The position numbers and the translations under genes are program-made. Under the pieces are notes generated by a model that worked only from the letters and a program-made list of their open reading frames with translations, was not told the origin of the DNA and searched no databases. A stretch of DNA of 64,000 nt from Epinephelus fuscoguttatus (taxonomy: Eukaryota > Chordata > Actinopteri > Perciformes > Serranidae), in NCBI RefSeq assembly GCF_011397635.1, contig NC_064761.1:43488143-43552142 (forward strand), in the 5' to 3' direction. Positions 1 through 31,034 of this stretch are shown here, piece after piece (within the stretch, counting starts at the first letter, position 1; each line of letters opens with the position of its first letter).

Positions 1-1620
1 TCCTGACTACCCCGCCACAATAAAGCAAACAAAAATGTGCGCGAGCTTGATGCAAGACACTCAAATGAGAGTCACATCATTTTCACATTAGTTACACTTC
101 TTCTGTTGCTTGTAAAAAGAAGAACTCTGCACAATAGAAAGACATTTGAGCGATGCAGTAAACAAACTTCCAGACAGTCACACTTAAATCATTAAAACTC
201 TGACGTGTCTACTGTGTGAACTTAGTGAGGAGGGCGCTCAACTTTATGCATCTGTAGAACAGAAAAGAAGATCTTGTTTGAAGGTTGAAGAGCTTCTGTT
301 GGAGTTTTGATAACATCTAGAAAACTTCCTTTGTTCATACTCTTTCCCTTAACCCTGATTATCTGAAGTGATAACATGTTTAAATAAAAGAAAAGGATTT
401 AATCACATCCAGCCACAGCAAGGCTTATACTGAGTTCAGTTTGAAACAGCTGGATCTGCAGCAGAGCAGAGAGGAGTTTGAATCTGGCATCGCTCTGCTC
501 TGCTCTGCTGTCCACTCTTCTAGTCTGCCATGCAAACAGCAGCTACTCCACACAAAAGGTACATGGAGTTCAAACATGCAGCCGACGCTCCCAGTGCGAA
601 ATACTTTAAGGAAACTTTAAGGTACTCTCATGCAGGCTTACAGAAAGGTGGACAGAGTGTGAGGTCCCATTTTTACAGTCCAAACAATGACACAAAGCAG
701 GACGAGAGTCACGGCAAAAAGTTCAACAGAAAAGAATGACTTACTTCTGAGACGTCTTATCCTTTCAGACCATTTGTTCAGAGATGGTTTTAGATTATTC
801 CAGTGAGAGTCAAGACGGCTGGACGCTACAATCCGAGCCCTTCTCTCTCTCTCTCTCGCTCGCTCGCTGGCTCTCAGTCGCCTTCACCAGGGCTCGCTGG
901 GCTGATGTAAGACACCCCTGCACATAGGAAAAAAGAGAGGGAGAGGAGAGAGGGAGAGAGAGAGGGAGAGAGGGGCAGGCAGGAAGAAAAAAACCTTCAC
1001 ATTCTGTGGATTCTTGGGAGCGAGCCAAAGTCCCAGAATTCCACATGCCACACATAAGGTTTCAATTAAGGCCGAATCCAACACTCAATCAGAAAGCTTT
1101 CTTCCTCCTGAAAAGAGCCTTTCTTTTGACAGCGTGAGGCTGAGGCAACCGTAACTCAAGGTAACGTTACTTCTGCTGTCTCTGAGGTCACTTAATCACA
1201 GATTTATACAAAGTGTTTGTTGCTACTGTGTTGCACGCATGTTTAGTCTACAGCGCTGTAAATACACGACTTTATTATCATCATACTGCAGATCTGATGA
1301 TCACACGAATAACTCCATCTTCGTCTGTGCTCGAAATACCAAAGACGCAACTTTTCTTTTTATTAAACTCAGTGGCCCTAACACACTGCGGTTTGTCCCA
1401 GCCTTAATCGTCAAACCAGATCCATGAAAAGTGTGAGTCAGGTGTCAGAGAGAGGTTGTCCTCTAATGACGTCATAAAGTGTGTGTTTTGCTGCTGATGT
1501 GGCCGGAACGGTTTCACCACACAAAAGAAATTAACGGTTTATTTGGAAATGTGACGGTTTCATTCAAAGACACTGCGAGTTTAGATTTTTCCTATTTAAT
1601 GCAAAAGTTGCCTGTTGTGT
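1..1620. other. No recognised gene; short simple-sequence patches
   Basis: Open frames here (69 codons at 530-739, 81 at 810-1055) resemble nothing I recognise and lack splice context. Visible structure is limited to a CTCTG-type run near 490-510, a CT/GCTC run at 841-868 and a GAGA-rich run at 930-975. It could be the edge or an intron of the gene downstream of uap1, but nothing shows this. Confidence 0.3.
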
Positions 1621-1639
1621 AGAACAAAAAATGACTTAA

Positions 1640-2190
1640 GTGTCAATAATAAAATAAATAAATTTATAAATAAATACAGGAATAAATAAATATGGAAATA
1701 AATAAATTCATAAATAAAACAGGATTAAATAAATATGTAAAAAGGCTGTAGAAAAATGAAAAAACAAACAAACAAATAAATATAGAAATGCATTAATCAA
1801 TACAGAAATAAAGAAATAAAGGAATAAATAAATAAAAATGTTTATAAATAAAATTTAAAAAATGAACAAATAAATACAGAAATGCATTAATCAATATGGA
1901 AATAAATAAGTAAAAGAATAAATAATTATTGGAATAAATATGGAAATAAACAGATGAAGGAATGAATAAAAAAAAGTTGATAATTAAATAGCAGGCTACA
2001 GAATTTTTCTTATTTTTAATTTAATTTTTATCTTAATTTTTTCTACATTTTTGTATGACAACATTATTAATTTATCTATTTCTATGTCTGTATGTAAAGG
2101 ATGAATAAGATCCTAACCTCTGTATTTACTTATTTTTAATTTATTTATTATTTAATACCTTCCATATTTATTTGTATTTATTAAAACACT
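1640..2190. repeat. AT-rich degenerate AAATA-type repeat
   Basis: About 550 bp of imperfect AAATAAATA repeats, flipping to TTTATTTA orientation after about 2000. Interspersed words such as AGAAATGCATTAATCAATA recur (near 1785 and 1880), so it began as an array of longer units. No coding content. Confidence 0.6.
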
Positions 2191-2289
2191 GTTTTATTCA
2201 TTAAAAGTTTTTCATCCTGAAGGGAAGTAACTGAGATTCATGGATTTTATTGTCTATTTAAAATGACATTTTCTTCCACTGATGTTGTT

Positions 2290-2830
2290 TCAGGCATGTT
2301 AGCCCTCTAATGATGTTAATGTCAGTCTGTCTGTCCCTTGCTTTGATCCAGACTGAAATATTTCAACTGAGCAGACATTCATCTACGAGTATGAAACCCT
2401 CTGACTTTGGTGATCTCTTGACTTTTGAGCTTCACATTTGTGGCTTTGAGTTAATAGTCTCAACAGCTGTTAGACAGATAATGTGTAATTTGACTGACAC
2501 ATAAAAGTTGTCACATAAAACTTAATTTCTGCCCTGGTGCCATTATTTGTCCATACCTGCTAACAATGCCTGCAAAAGCTGCACTGAGTGTTTACTGCCA
2601 AAGACATATGCTAGCATGCTAACACACTGAGCTAAGATGGTGAACATGTTAAGCATTGTACCTGCTCAACATTAGACTGTTAGCATTATGACGTGTTGCT
2701 ATGCTAGCGCAAAGAACCTAAAAATATAGGTAGGGTTTATAGTTTTCTTGTGCTAGCGTTAGCATTTAGCTAAACGTGACAGCAGGCTCTCATTAGACAC
2801 TGAGGAGCTCTGTAGTATAATTTCTACAGT
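2290..2830. repeat. Teleost interspersed repeat with GCTAGC/GCTAAC words
   Basis: The segment moves from ATTTCAACTGAGCAGACATT through CTGACTTTGGTGATC to a series of GCTAGCATGCTAAC and GTTAGCATTTAGC words. I recognise this combination as a repeat dispersed in many fish genomes. The copy is diverged. Class not assigned. Confidence 0.5.
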
Positions 2831-3273
2831 ATGTTAGAGGTCCAGTGTGGAATATTTTAGGGGATATATTGGTAAAAATTTAATATAATACAACAAGTAT
2901 GTTGTCTTTAGTATATAATCACCCAAAACTAAGAATCTCTGAGCTGTCTTACCTTGGAGTGAGCCACTAGGTCCGCCATTTTGTTTCTACAGTAGCCTAG
3001 AGCGCTGAGCCGTTTTCGCGTCGGCCACCGTAGTTCTCCTTCACATGCTTGGCACAACTCTGCAGCCTCACCGCGCCACTAGATGCCACTAAAACTCACA
3101 CACTAGACCAGGGGTCGGCAACCTTTCTTACTATAAGAGCCATTTCTGGCCAGAAAGGCACAAAAACTATCTGTTTGACCCTGATAATGAAGGAAACACA
3201 ACTGTTTGACGTCTAAATTAACCTATCAACATTACTAATGGGTCTAAATTAACATTTGATAATATGCTTTACC

Positions 3274-4104
3274 CAGGGGCATAAATATAGACAGTGCAGG
3301 CAGTGCAGTTGCACTGGGGCTCAAGAAGTGGAGGGGCCTGTAGAGAGAGCGGGCCCCTGCAATGATTCAGACTGCTGACTTGAACGTACATCTGTGTTCA
3401 AAGAGGAAAGATTAAAAGAAAGGGACATTCTGAATGTAAAAATGATGCCATTTGCTATATATGTCCTCAAAAAGACAAACCATCTACATCATGGCTTACT
3501 TTATTTATTTATTTATTTATTTTAAATAGTCAGTATTTATCTAAAACAAAATGCCTTTTCTATATAAGCTATAACATCTATAAATAAACTAGGGCTGCAA
3601 CTAACAATTATTTTCATTGTCGACTAATCTGTTGATTATTTCTTCAATTAGTCGACTAATCATTTTATCAAAAAATGTGTTAAAATGTTGAAAAATGTCG
3701 GTCTGTCTCTCCCAAACCCCAAAATGATGTCATCTAATGTCTTGTTTCGTACTCACACCAAAGGGTTTCAGTTCACTGTCACGGGAGAGTGTGTAAAGCT
3801 GCCAATATCTGAACGTAAGAAGCTGCAATAAGAGTATTTTGGGTACTTTATAGTACTTTTCTATGAAAAATGACTCAAACCGATTAGTTGACTACTAAAA
3901 TAGTCATCAATTAATCGACTAATGTTGCAGCCCTAAAATAAACAATAAAACTATTCAATTAAATGATTAATTTTCTTTGATGTTTTTGTTGAATGTGCAG
4001 TGGTGACTGCTGGGCAATGTGTATGTTGATGTCTGATGTCAAGGATCTATTTCTGTCAAGACAACACATGCACAGCAGCGTGCACTGGGGCCCATACACC
4101 ACTG
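3274..4104 (+). mobile_element. Second hAT-like element, inserted in the first
   Basis: The left end CAGGGGCATAAATATA at 3274 pairs with the reverse complement of the right end, CAGTGGTGTATGGGCC, ending at 4104. Flanking octamers GCTTTACC (3266-3273) and GTTTCACC (4105-4112) agree at 6 of 8 positions. Termini and duplication are diverged, so boundaries are less certain than for the neighbours. Confidence 0.5.
3590..3935 (+). mobile_element. Non-autonomous hAT element (TAGGGCTGCAAC), innermost level
   Basis: The 346-bp element starts TAGGGCTGCAACTAAC at 3590 and ends GTTGCAGCCCTA at 3935, with inverted ends rich in TCGACTAAT. The target duplication AAATAAAC is perfect on both sides (3582-3589 and 3936-3943), so this is the youngest of the three nested insertions. 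The same family recurs, broken, at 19831-20933. Confidence 0.88.
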
Positions 4105-4891
4105 GTTTCACCACAAAGTGGCTCTACACCGGGCTATTTATGATTATTTGGTGCTTTAACGTTGTAGCTTTGCAGTAAAAGCAAACAAATCGGTGCACAC
4201 ACCATTAAATGCTCTGTTTCTGGGTTTGGAATCCATAGCTAGCCTAGAGTGAGGTTCATGAAAATTTTGAGGATTTATCCAGTGTAAAAGCTACACATTT
4301 TTCTAAATGAAGAAATGAGAGTCACTTTAGGCCTACAACACTGATAAATGAAAATTACAGTTTTAAAAAAACATTATTAATTTGTGTATAACTTTTTGTT
4401 AAAGCCAGAGGAAGCCACTGGAGAGGAGCAAGAGCTTCATGTGGCTCTGGAGCCGCAGGTTGCCTACCAATGCACGAGACTGTTAAATCTGTGCAAAGAT
4501 CAACGAGCAGACTGGGACACATTCAAAGTGTTTTTCTGTTGAAGCACCCATACTGCAGTTATTTTGCATCGTAATGCAGTAATGGAGCTGGAGAGTAAGA
4601 AAGAAAGTGAGTCAGAAAGGAGCCACAGAGAATATTTCCTGCATAGCGGCAGCAGTGTTGCATGCTCTGGCCCATCTTAAACATAAACCATGTGCTGGAA
4701 ACTCTGATTCAAGACACCAGCAGCTATAATGCAAAAAACACACTCTGCAGACAGAGGCAAGTGAAACTCACACACTCACACAGTGTGCGCTGATTTGTCC
4801 GAAAACGTACCAATGCATATTTCTAAAAGGAAATGTTTATATGCCACAACACACTGTACTGTAAATATGTAGCCTGTATGTGCACAGGTCA

Positions 4892-4892
<1 letters not shown>

Positions 4893-4940
<48 letters not shown>
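4893..4940 (+). repeat. (CA)24 microsatellite
   Basis: Uninterrupted CA dinucleotides over 48 bp. On the minus strand a GT run lies just past the likely end of the uap1 3' UTR. The Cys-Val ORF over it is an artefact of the repeat. Confidence 0.95.
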
Positions 4941-4942
<2 letters not shown>

Positions 4943-4944
4943 TT

Positions 4945-5564
4945 TCCAATTGGGAAATTTCTTTAATAAAGGTGATAGAAATCATAGCATCTCTTAAAGC
5001 TGAATAATATCTAATCTTCAGTGATTACAAGCAGAAAGAAGCAGATATTATAAATACCCCCCACAGCCCACAGTACCATGTACCTTGATTACATGCTAGT
5101 AAGAAACATCTTTATGATCATTTCATCTCAGTCAGATGTTGTATAAAAATCATCAGGTAAAATGAGTAGATGGTCATTTCCACCTATAGAGCATCTATCA
5201 TATAAAAATAAGTCTCGTAAGCAAAATAAATAGATGCACCCGAAGACTGCTTCATCCAGTCGGCGTGACAGGGATCTCGTCCTTCATCTCGTGCTGCGTT
5301 CAAGTGCTCTTCAAAACAAACGTGAACTAAGTGTGACTTCAACATACAAGGCAAAGAAAACCTGGCACTGAAAAGTAAACGATGACACTTCATCTGGCTT
5401 GTTCATTCATTCTGAAGAGGATGGCCTCTTTCGTGAACACATGCACACAGACATTCGTTATTGCACAGCGATGACATCACAGTTTCTCCCCGCAAACGTT
5501 GAGAGACAAAGGGAGGTTGGTCTTTGGGTTGTCTCTCTTGTCTCTCTCTCTCTAGCTTCATTGT
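4945..5564 (-). other. uap1: Likely uap1 3' UTR
   Basis: Sequence after the TAG stop at 5567-5565 carries no further homologous coding sequence. The first plausible polyadenylation hexamer on the minus strand is ATTAAA at 4967-4962, implying a 3' UTR of about 600 bases ending near the CA microsatellite at 4893-4940. The poly(A) choice is a weak inference. Confidence 0.35.
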
Positions 5565-24725
<19,161 letters not shown>

Positions 24726-25721
24726 GATGAACAGTGCTTTTGATTAACTCTGCCACACTGGAACACAGATGAAAACATGGCATGAGTGGTCACTAATGAG
24801 CAGAAAGATAGCTACTGAGATCATGCTCTTGGACATATTTCTGAAAATTAAGAAGTTATAAAAGGCATAAAGAGGTGTCAACATTTGGTTTCCCCCACCA
24901 CAGTAACACGCCTGGCATTTCGCCATACTGTGATAACATCCTGGTTTGTTTGATGGCCAGTTTTATGTGGGTGGAGTTCATCTGAGGAAAACTACACTCA
25001 TGGCCTCAGTATTTCTACTGTCTACGTCTTCTCCTGGCAGCTGCTGGTAAAACTAGCACAACCAGTATGACAGTTACATGACATCTTGTACTGAATCTCT
25101 ATGTAAAGCTTTAATTGAGACAAGGACTGGAATGTTTAATTAGTCTATGTGTGTGAGCCCACACCCACAGTGACCACACACACCCACAGTGATCAGCCTG
25201 CAGGACCAGGAAATCATCACAGCACTCCTGGAGGGGAACTCTGAGCCTTTGAATGGGATGCGGAGGGCTACACCAACAAAAGCCAATGCACTGCTTAAAG
25301 CAGACAGCTGTTAGATACAGTCACAGTATAACTGTGATTTAAAGTATTCATAATGCCTCCTGTCTGTGTCTCCAGGAGGCTGTCTCGAGTCTTCAGTGTT
25401 GAGGCTGAAGCTGAGTTGAAGCTATCCTCACCAAAGCACAGAGGCTAACTGTTCTATCTCTTCACTCACAGCACAGGACAGTTAGCATTAGCACAGTGTA
25501 AAGGCATAAGCTGCTATCACTGAGCTGTGCTCTTCACAATGAGTGTATTCGCAATGCAAACTGCATTTATCAGTCCCTGTGTTGAGCAGCAGCAGCAGCA
25601 GCACGCGACTGACAGCACCACAGCACACACTAGCAGCCAACCGGCTAACAGTGATGCTAACAGTTAGCATAGCTCGGTGAAAACATAAAAGACGATATGA
25701 CAGAAATATTAAACCCTCACC

Positions 25722-25870
25722 TCTCGCTGGTGCTCCTCTCGGCTCTGAGACCATTAATGCCACTCGGTGTGAGGTTTCTTGAACTGGTCTGGTCGCCTCC
25801 CACCCGGACTACACCTCCTGCTACGTCACGCTTGACGTGGCACCCGCGCGGCGACGACTGAGGAGCAGGA
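25722..25870 (-). promoter_or_regulatory. uap1: Putative uap1 promoter with CRE/UPRE-like sites
   Basis: A GC- and CpG-rich stretch just upstream of the proposed noncoding first exon, unlike the AT-rich DNA on either side. It holds TACGTCAC at 25822-25829 and TGACGTGG at 25833-25840, two ACGT-core sites in opposite orientation within 20 bp. TGACGTGG matches the unfolded-protein-response element bound by XBP1s/ATF6, and ACGT cores are also CREB/ATF sites. No TATA box is evident. Promoter function is inferred from position and composition. Confidence 0.5.
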
Positions 25871-25980
25871 GTGCTGCCTTCAAGTACTCCTCGTAAATTT
25901 GATTAATCCTCATGTTAGAAATGATTGTGACTGTCCCGTGAGTTACTCTCAATGTACTTACACAGAAATAGACATAACAA

Positions 25981-26035
<55 letters not shown>
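25981..26035 (+). repeat. (ATCT)n microsatellite
   Basis: About 13 perfect ATCT units, roughly 110 bp upstream of the uap1 promoter segment. Confidence 0.95.
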
Positions 26036-26254
26036 ACGCAGTGCTCTTTTCTGAAGTATAGAAAGTGGTTGAAAAATAGATGAATCAAGTCCCAGTGTCC
26101 CCACAAATGTCATGGATTAAAATGAAAATCTGAAGATTTAAATTTAACATAATCTTCTAAAATCTTAATCCACACAAAATAAATAATAAATAATAAACAA
26201 TAAATAAGTGTAATAGGTAAGAAACTACACATTTGTGAATATTGCACATTTGGT

Positions 26255-26765
26255 GCAATCTGGAAATCCATCGGTAAAAAAAATAAATTAATAATAATAA
26301 TAATTGCAGAATCTGTCTGAGAAGATTACATTTGGTGTAGTAATTATACTCATATAAAAAGAGTGTGTATTTGAAGTCGTTTAAAGACCTTTATATAACA
26401 CTGTTGAGACACTTATATTCAAATATAACAACATCCTTTTCAACAACAGAAACAATATTTGTTTTTACCCACTTTCTTTTTTCTTTTTCCAAACAGGAAG
26501 TGTAAAACAGTAACAGAGTCACAGGTACAGCCATGGTAGGAGGGGGGAGTCATACAGAACTGAAAATGATAGGCGTGTACAGTATAGTCCAAGTAATTCT
26601 AATGATATCTTTGTCACCTTCTACCTATGCCAGTCCTCAATGCCTATGTGCAGTTTCACATAGATTGACCACGTCAGTGAGTAGAAAAACGTGGAACACA
26701 CACACACAGTATTCGTCATTATACAGTAAGATCAGTTTGAAAATCAGTCAAATATGGAGTGTTTA

Positions 26766-26821
<56 letters not shown>

Positions 26822-27074
26822 TGTGTGTGTGTGTGTGGGCACGCTCGTGCAAGGGGTAAAAAAATGGAAAAGTAAAATAAAATGATAAAATAGACGATGA
26901 TGACAATGAAAATGTAAGACAATAGTGTCATGGTGCAGCGTTAAAGGGTGCTGGAATAAATACAGTATTATTAGTGTACCGGGTTGCTTTATATCATTAA
27001 TCTCTCAAGACAGATTCTGCAATTTACATTTTGTCTTTTTGGGGGTTTTTTTTACCGATGGATTTCCAGATTGC
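26255..27074. mobile_element. Foldback element with inverted ends around a GT microsatellite
   Basis: The left end GCAATCTGGAAATCCATCGG (26255) followed by TAAAAAAAAT and GCAGAATCTGTCTGAG is mirrored at the right by the reverse complement of 26999-27074. That side has the same three blocks with a 20-25 bp spacer difference. The loop of about 670 bp contains the GT run. No recognised transposase; class unknown. Confidence 0.7.
26769..26837 (+). repeat. (GT)n microsatellite, one GA interruption
   Basis: 69 bp of GT dinucleotides broken once by GA at about 26819. Confidence 0.95.
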
Positions 27075-27970
27075 TTTATATCATACACTGTATATATTTC
27101 AGAGGCAGCTGGGTTTGGCAGGCTACATAGCATGCTTACACCGTATTACTTCAATTAAAACAAGCCTACTCCTAATTAAACGCCCAGTCTCTTTCACTAG
27201 CCTGGTGTAGCTACACTTAACACAATTAGAGGCCTGGTCTGGTTGACAAGCAGGTTATTTCTATTGAAGTTCTTTGGACGTATAAAACCAGATTGCTGAC
27301 TACCCACTTGAGTCATAGGTTCAGAATGTGTGTCCATTCCTTGATTACCTGCTGAGTTATTTATAACTCATGTTATGTAGCTTCTCTGACTCAAAGAAAC
27401 TACACGTCAGAGGTGGAGAGTGACTAAGGTTACATTAACTGAGCACAGTTTGCAGGTACTTGGTCACAGTAAGCTGTCACTGAATTTACAGTCACGTTGC
27501 AGAGCCTCATTGTGGCCACTGGAAGGCAGTGAATGCTTATGATTTTGTTTTTTAATTCACAAAACTCGATCCCAGTATAATATATGGACAGACCTAAACT
27601 CCTCAACTACGGGGTATTTGTGACAACAATGCCTTCTGCAAAAAAATAAAATAAAAATGAAATAATAATTTTGGTGTTTAGTGGTCCAGCATGGATTATT
27701 CAACTATTCAGGAATTATTTATAATGGTACAAATGTGGTGCTACGAGAGAGCATGCAAGCCGCTCATTCTCCAGTTTACCCTCTCATATAGCCAACATGT
27801 ACCTTCATTTTCAAATACCTTTATTTTCATACACATGATTCTTTGTCAGCGAACATAAACTGAGGGTTTCCACACAAGGACTCCACTGTGGTGACACTGT
27901 AAATAATGTTCAGATAAGATCCTCTGCATACAGCCTCTTGTGAACAACATAATCCACCACTTCTCTCTTT

Positions 27971-27982
27971 GGGGGGGGGGGG
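27971..27982 (+). repeat. Poly-G run of 12
   Basis: Twelve consecutive G in otherwise unremarkable intergenic sequence; a G-quadruplex-capable or assembly-sensitive site. Confidence 0.9.
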
Positions 27983-28361
27983 CATTCCTCCAGCTCTCAC
28001 CACATACTGACCTCTGACCTTCACCCCACCCCACTGTGTGTGTGAGATTGGAAAAATGTCTGCACAAAGACAGACAGATAGTGATCATCAGCACAGGCTG
28101 TGGCGTAGATGATCAGGGTATAATGATAGGATTCATTCAGATGCAAGTCCTTCATATTATATTTGAGAAGCTGGAACCATGAAATGTTTTTTGCACAAAA
28201 ATTACTTAAACAAAATTGAAATAGTTGCCAGATAACTTTCTTATCAATCAACGAACTGTTTCAGCTGCACTTTAAATTATTAAATGACTGTAATGAGGTA
28301 AAAGGTACTTTTTTTCTGGAGCATGGTGGATTAGAAGTAGAAAGCAGCATGAGATTAAAAT

Positions 28362-29345
28362 CCATCCATCCATTTTCAACTGCTTATCCAAAGCCAGGCC
28401 ACTTGCCTTGGGCAGCAGGCTGAGCAAAGTCTTCCAGACGCCCCTCTGCCCAGCAACGCTTTCCCACTCCTCCTGGGAACCCCGAGGGGAGTGTCTTTAG
28501 ACTTGGCTCAAAGTCAAACATGTTCTCAGTGGGTGTTGGCCTCTGTCCCTTGACTCAAATTCTGTTTGTGATGTTCATGGACAGGATCTTGAGGTGCAGC
28601 CGGGGGGAGGAAGGCGTCCAGTTTGGGGACCTCAGAATTGCATCTCTCCTTTATGCAGATGATGTGGTTCTGTTGGCTTCATCACACCGTGACCTCCAGC
28701 ATGACCTGGGGGGTTTTGCAGCCGAGTGTGAAGCAGTCTGGATGAAAGTCAGCACCTCCAAATCTGAGGTCATGTTTCTCTGCCGGAAACTGGTGGATTG
28801 CCCCTCTGGGTTGGGAGAGATTTACTGCCCAAAGCGAGGGAGTATCTCGGGGTCTTGTTCACAAGTGAGGGTAGAGTGGAGCATGAGATGGATCGGCGGT
28901 TTGGTGTGATGTCTTTCAGTGATGCAGGCGCTGTGCCAAACTGTCATGGTGAAGATGGAGCTGAGCTAGAAGGCAAAGCTTTAGATTTCCTGGTCCATCT
29001 CCGTCCCAATCCTCATATGGTCACGAGCTCTGGGTAGTGACCGAAAGAACGAGATCAGGCATACAAGCGGCCGAAATGAGTTTCCTCCTTGGGGTGTCTG
29101 GGCTCAGCCTTAGAGATAGGGGGAGGAGTCAGACATACGGAGGGAGCTCGGAGTAGAGCCGCTGCTCCTTTGCGTCAAAAGGGGTCAGTTGAGATGGTTC
29201 AACATCTGATCAGGATCCTCCTGGGTGCGTGCCTTTGTAGGTGTTCTGGGCACGTCCCACTGGTAGGAGGCCCCGGGGCAGACCCAGAACACACTGGAGG
29301 GATTACATATCTCATCTGGCCTGGGAACACCTCTGGGATTGAAAT
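28362..29345 (+). mobile_element. RTE-type LINE remnant with YADD reverse-transcriptase motif
   Basis: The frame 28520-28909 reads PLTQILFVMFMDRILR, then GVQFGDLRIASLLYADDVVLLAS and FAAECEAVWMKVSTSKSE, the palm of a fish RTE-clade (Rex3-like) reverse transcriptase with catalytic YADD. Other frames carry LGVLFTSEGRVEHEMDRR (28840) and, near 29250, GHVPLVGG and a shifted C-terminal block. Multiple frameshifts and a missing 5' half make it a dead 5'-truncated copy, preceded by a CCATCCATCCATTTTC tail from another insertion. Confidence 0.85.
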
Positions 29346-29845
29346 ACTCAAGTAAATTATAAATATCTCAAATTTGTTTTTGAGTACAGTACTTGATGTA
29401 CCTTCTGTGGAAAGACTGACCTGATGTCTATAAGGGACGTGTTATAAATATAAATGTTTTTCTTTTTTTTTTTTAGAAACAAATCTGTATTATTTGTTTT
29501 TTTACGGACACGTATTGCATTCACTTGACAAATTTTAAAAAATCCTTTTTTATTGAGTAATTTTTTCAGTTTTCAGTGTAATTTTTTCTGTTTTTCTGAG
29601 TTAAGAGAACAATAGAACAACAGACGCTTTCATTCCTTTCTTGAGAGCTTGATATAATGGAAACAGCCGTGACCCGCTTGTTTAGTTTAATCCAGTTTTA
29701 CTTTGTTTTGGGTTTTACTTTGTTTTGGGTTTGAGACACTGGGAGATACTCTTGTCTTTAAGTCATATAGATGGTGTTATCATTAGTTTGTCAACTTTAC
29801 CCAGGCACCGGCACTTACAGGTGTCAGGTGAGAGCGTCTCCTACG

Positions 29846-30787
29846 AACAGAAAAAAAAATACCCCGAAAAACAGAAAAAAATACCCCGAAAAACAGAAAA
29901 AAAAATACCCCGAAAAACGGACCCCCCCCCCCCCCCCCAAAAAAAACAGAAAAAAATACCCCGAAAAACAGAAAAGAAATACCCCGAAAAACAGGGAAAA
30001 AAAATAACCACGAAAAACAGAAAAAAAATACCCCGAAAAACAGAAAAAAAATTACCTAGAAAAACAGAAAAAATACCTAGAAAAACAGAAAAAATACCTA
30101 GAAAAACAGAAAAAAATTACCACGAAAAACAGAAAAAATACCCCGAAAAACAGAAAAAATACCTAGAAAAACAGAAAAAAATTACCCCGAAAAACAGAAA
30201 AAAATACCCCAAAAAACAGAAAAAAATTACCATGAAAAACAGAAAAAAAAATTACCATGAAAAACAGAAAAATAAATAAATTACTCAGGAAAAACAGAAA
30301 AAATACCCCGAAAAACAGAAAAAAATTACCACGAAAAACAGAAAAAAAATTACCATGAAAAACAGAAAAATAAATAAATTACTCAGGAAAAACAGAAAAA
30401 ATACCCTGAAAAACAGAAAAAAAATACCACGAAAAACAGAAAAATAAATAAATTACTCAGGAAAAACAGAAAAAAATACTCAGAAAAACAGAATAAATTA
30501 CTCAGAAAAAAACCAGAAAAAAATACCCTGAAAAACAGAAAAACAGAATAAATTACTCAGAAAAAAAACCAGAAAAAATTACCCTGAAAAACAGAAAAAT
30601 AAATAAATTACTCAGGAAAAACAGAAAAAATACTCAGAAAAACAGAATAAATTACTCAGGAAAAACAGAAAAAATACCCTGAAAAACAGAAAAAAAATAC
30701 CACGAAAACCAGAAAAATAAATAAATTACTCAGGAAAAACAGAAAAAAAATACTCAGAAAAACAGAATAAATTACTCAGAAAAACAG
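29846..30787 (+). repeat. Purine-rich minisatellite, ~20-bp GAAAAACAGAAAAAA units, ~940 bp
   Basis: About forty tandem variants of GAAAAACAGAAAAAATACC follow one another. A higher-order form adds AATAAATAAATTACTCAG from 30265 on. A C-run of 17 sits at 29923-29939. The 184-codon Lys/Pro-rich frame across it exists only because the units lack stops in one frame. It ends about 170 bp before the likely ubxn6 transcription start. Confidence 0.92.
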
Positions 30788-30879
30788 GGCTTTTTTTATT
30801 TGTCAAGTGGATGTATGTTTTTACACCTGTGTTACAAACATGGTAATTATTTTGATAGACTGACGGTTCTGACGTCAGC

Positions 30880-31034
30880 CACAGGGGGGCGACATGACCG
30901 TGTGCGAGGCGGAAGCAGTTTCCTGTCAGCTGACACATTTTGTTTTGGTCCTCCTCCTCCCAGCTGAAGTCTAGCTAGCTCCCCTTCATCCATCTGTGTC
31001 TCCACGGCCGCATTTTCTTCCACAGCAAACAGAC
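30880..31034 (+). promoter_or_regulatory. ubxn6: ubxn6 core promoter and 5' leader
   Basis: This 155-bp stretch between the end of the purine-rich minisatellite and the ATG is relatively GC-rich. It has a GGCGGAAG ETS-type core at 30908-30915, a CAGCTGAC E-box-like site near 30927 and a pyrimidine-rich tract (TCCTCCTCCTCCC) near 30950 typical of an initiator or 5' TOP-like region. No TATA box is seen. The ATG at 31035 has A at -3 (ACAGACATGA). Transcription start not determined. Confidence 0.45.

Larger units (their letters stand above)
3109..4472 (+). mobile_element. Non-autonomous hAT element (GGTCGGCAACC termini), outer level of a nest
   Basis: The left end begins CAGGGGTCGGCAACCT at 3109. 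The right end, read in reverse complement from 4472, begins CATTGGTAGGCAACCT. Flanking octamers CACTAGAC (3101-3108) and CACGAGAC (4473-4480) match at 7 of 8 positions, the 8-bp target duplication expected of hAT transposons. No transposase frame survives. Its interior was split by the insertion at 3274-4104. Confidence 0.75.

Noticed and set aside
4776..4985. Cys-Val repeat protein
   Set aside because: Translation of the CA microsatellite.
29725..30279. 184-codon Lys/Pro-rich open frame
   Set aside because: It is produced by the GAAAAACAGAAAAAA minisatellite lacking stops in one frame; no start context, domain or splice support.
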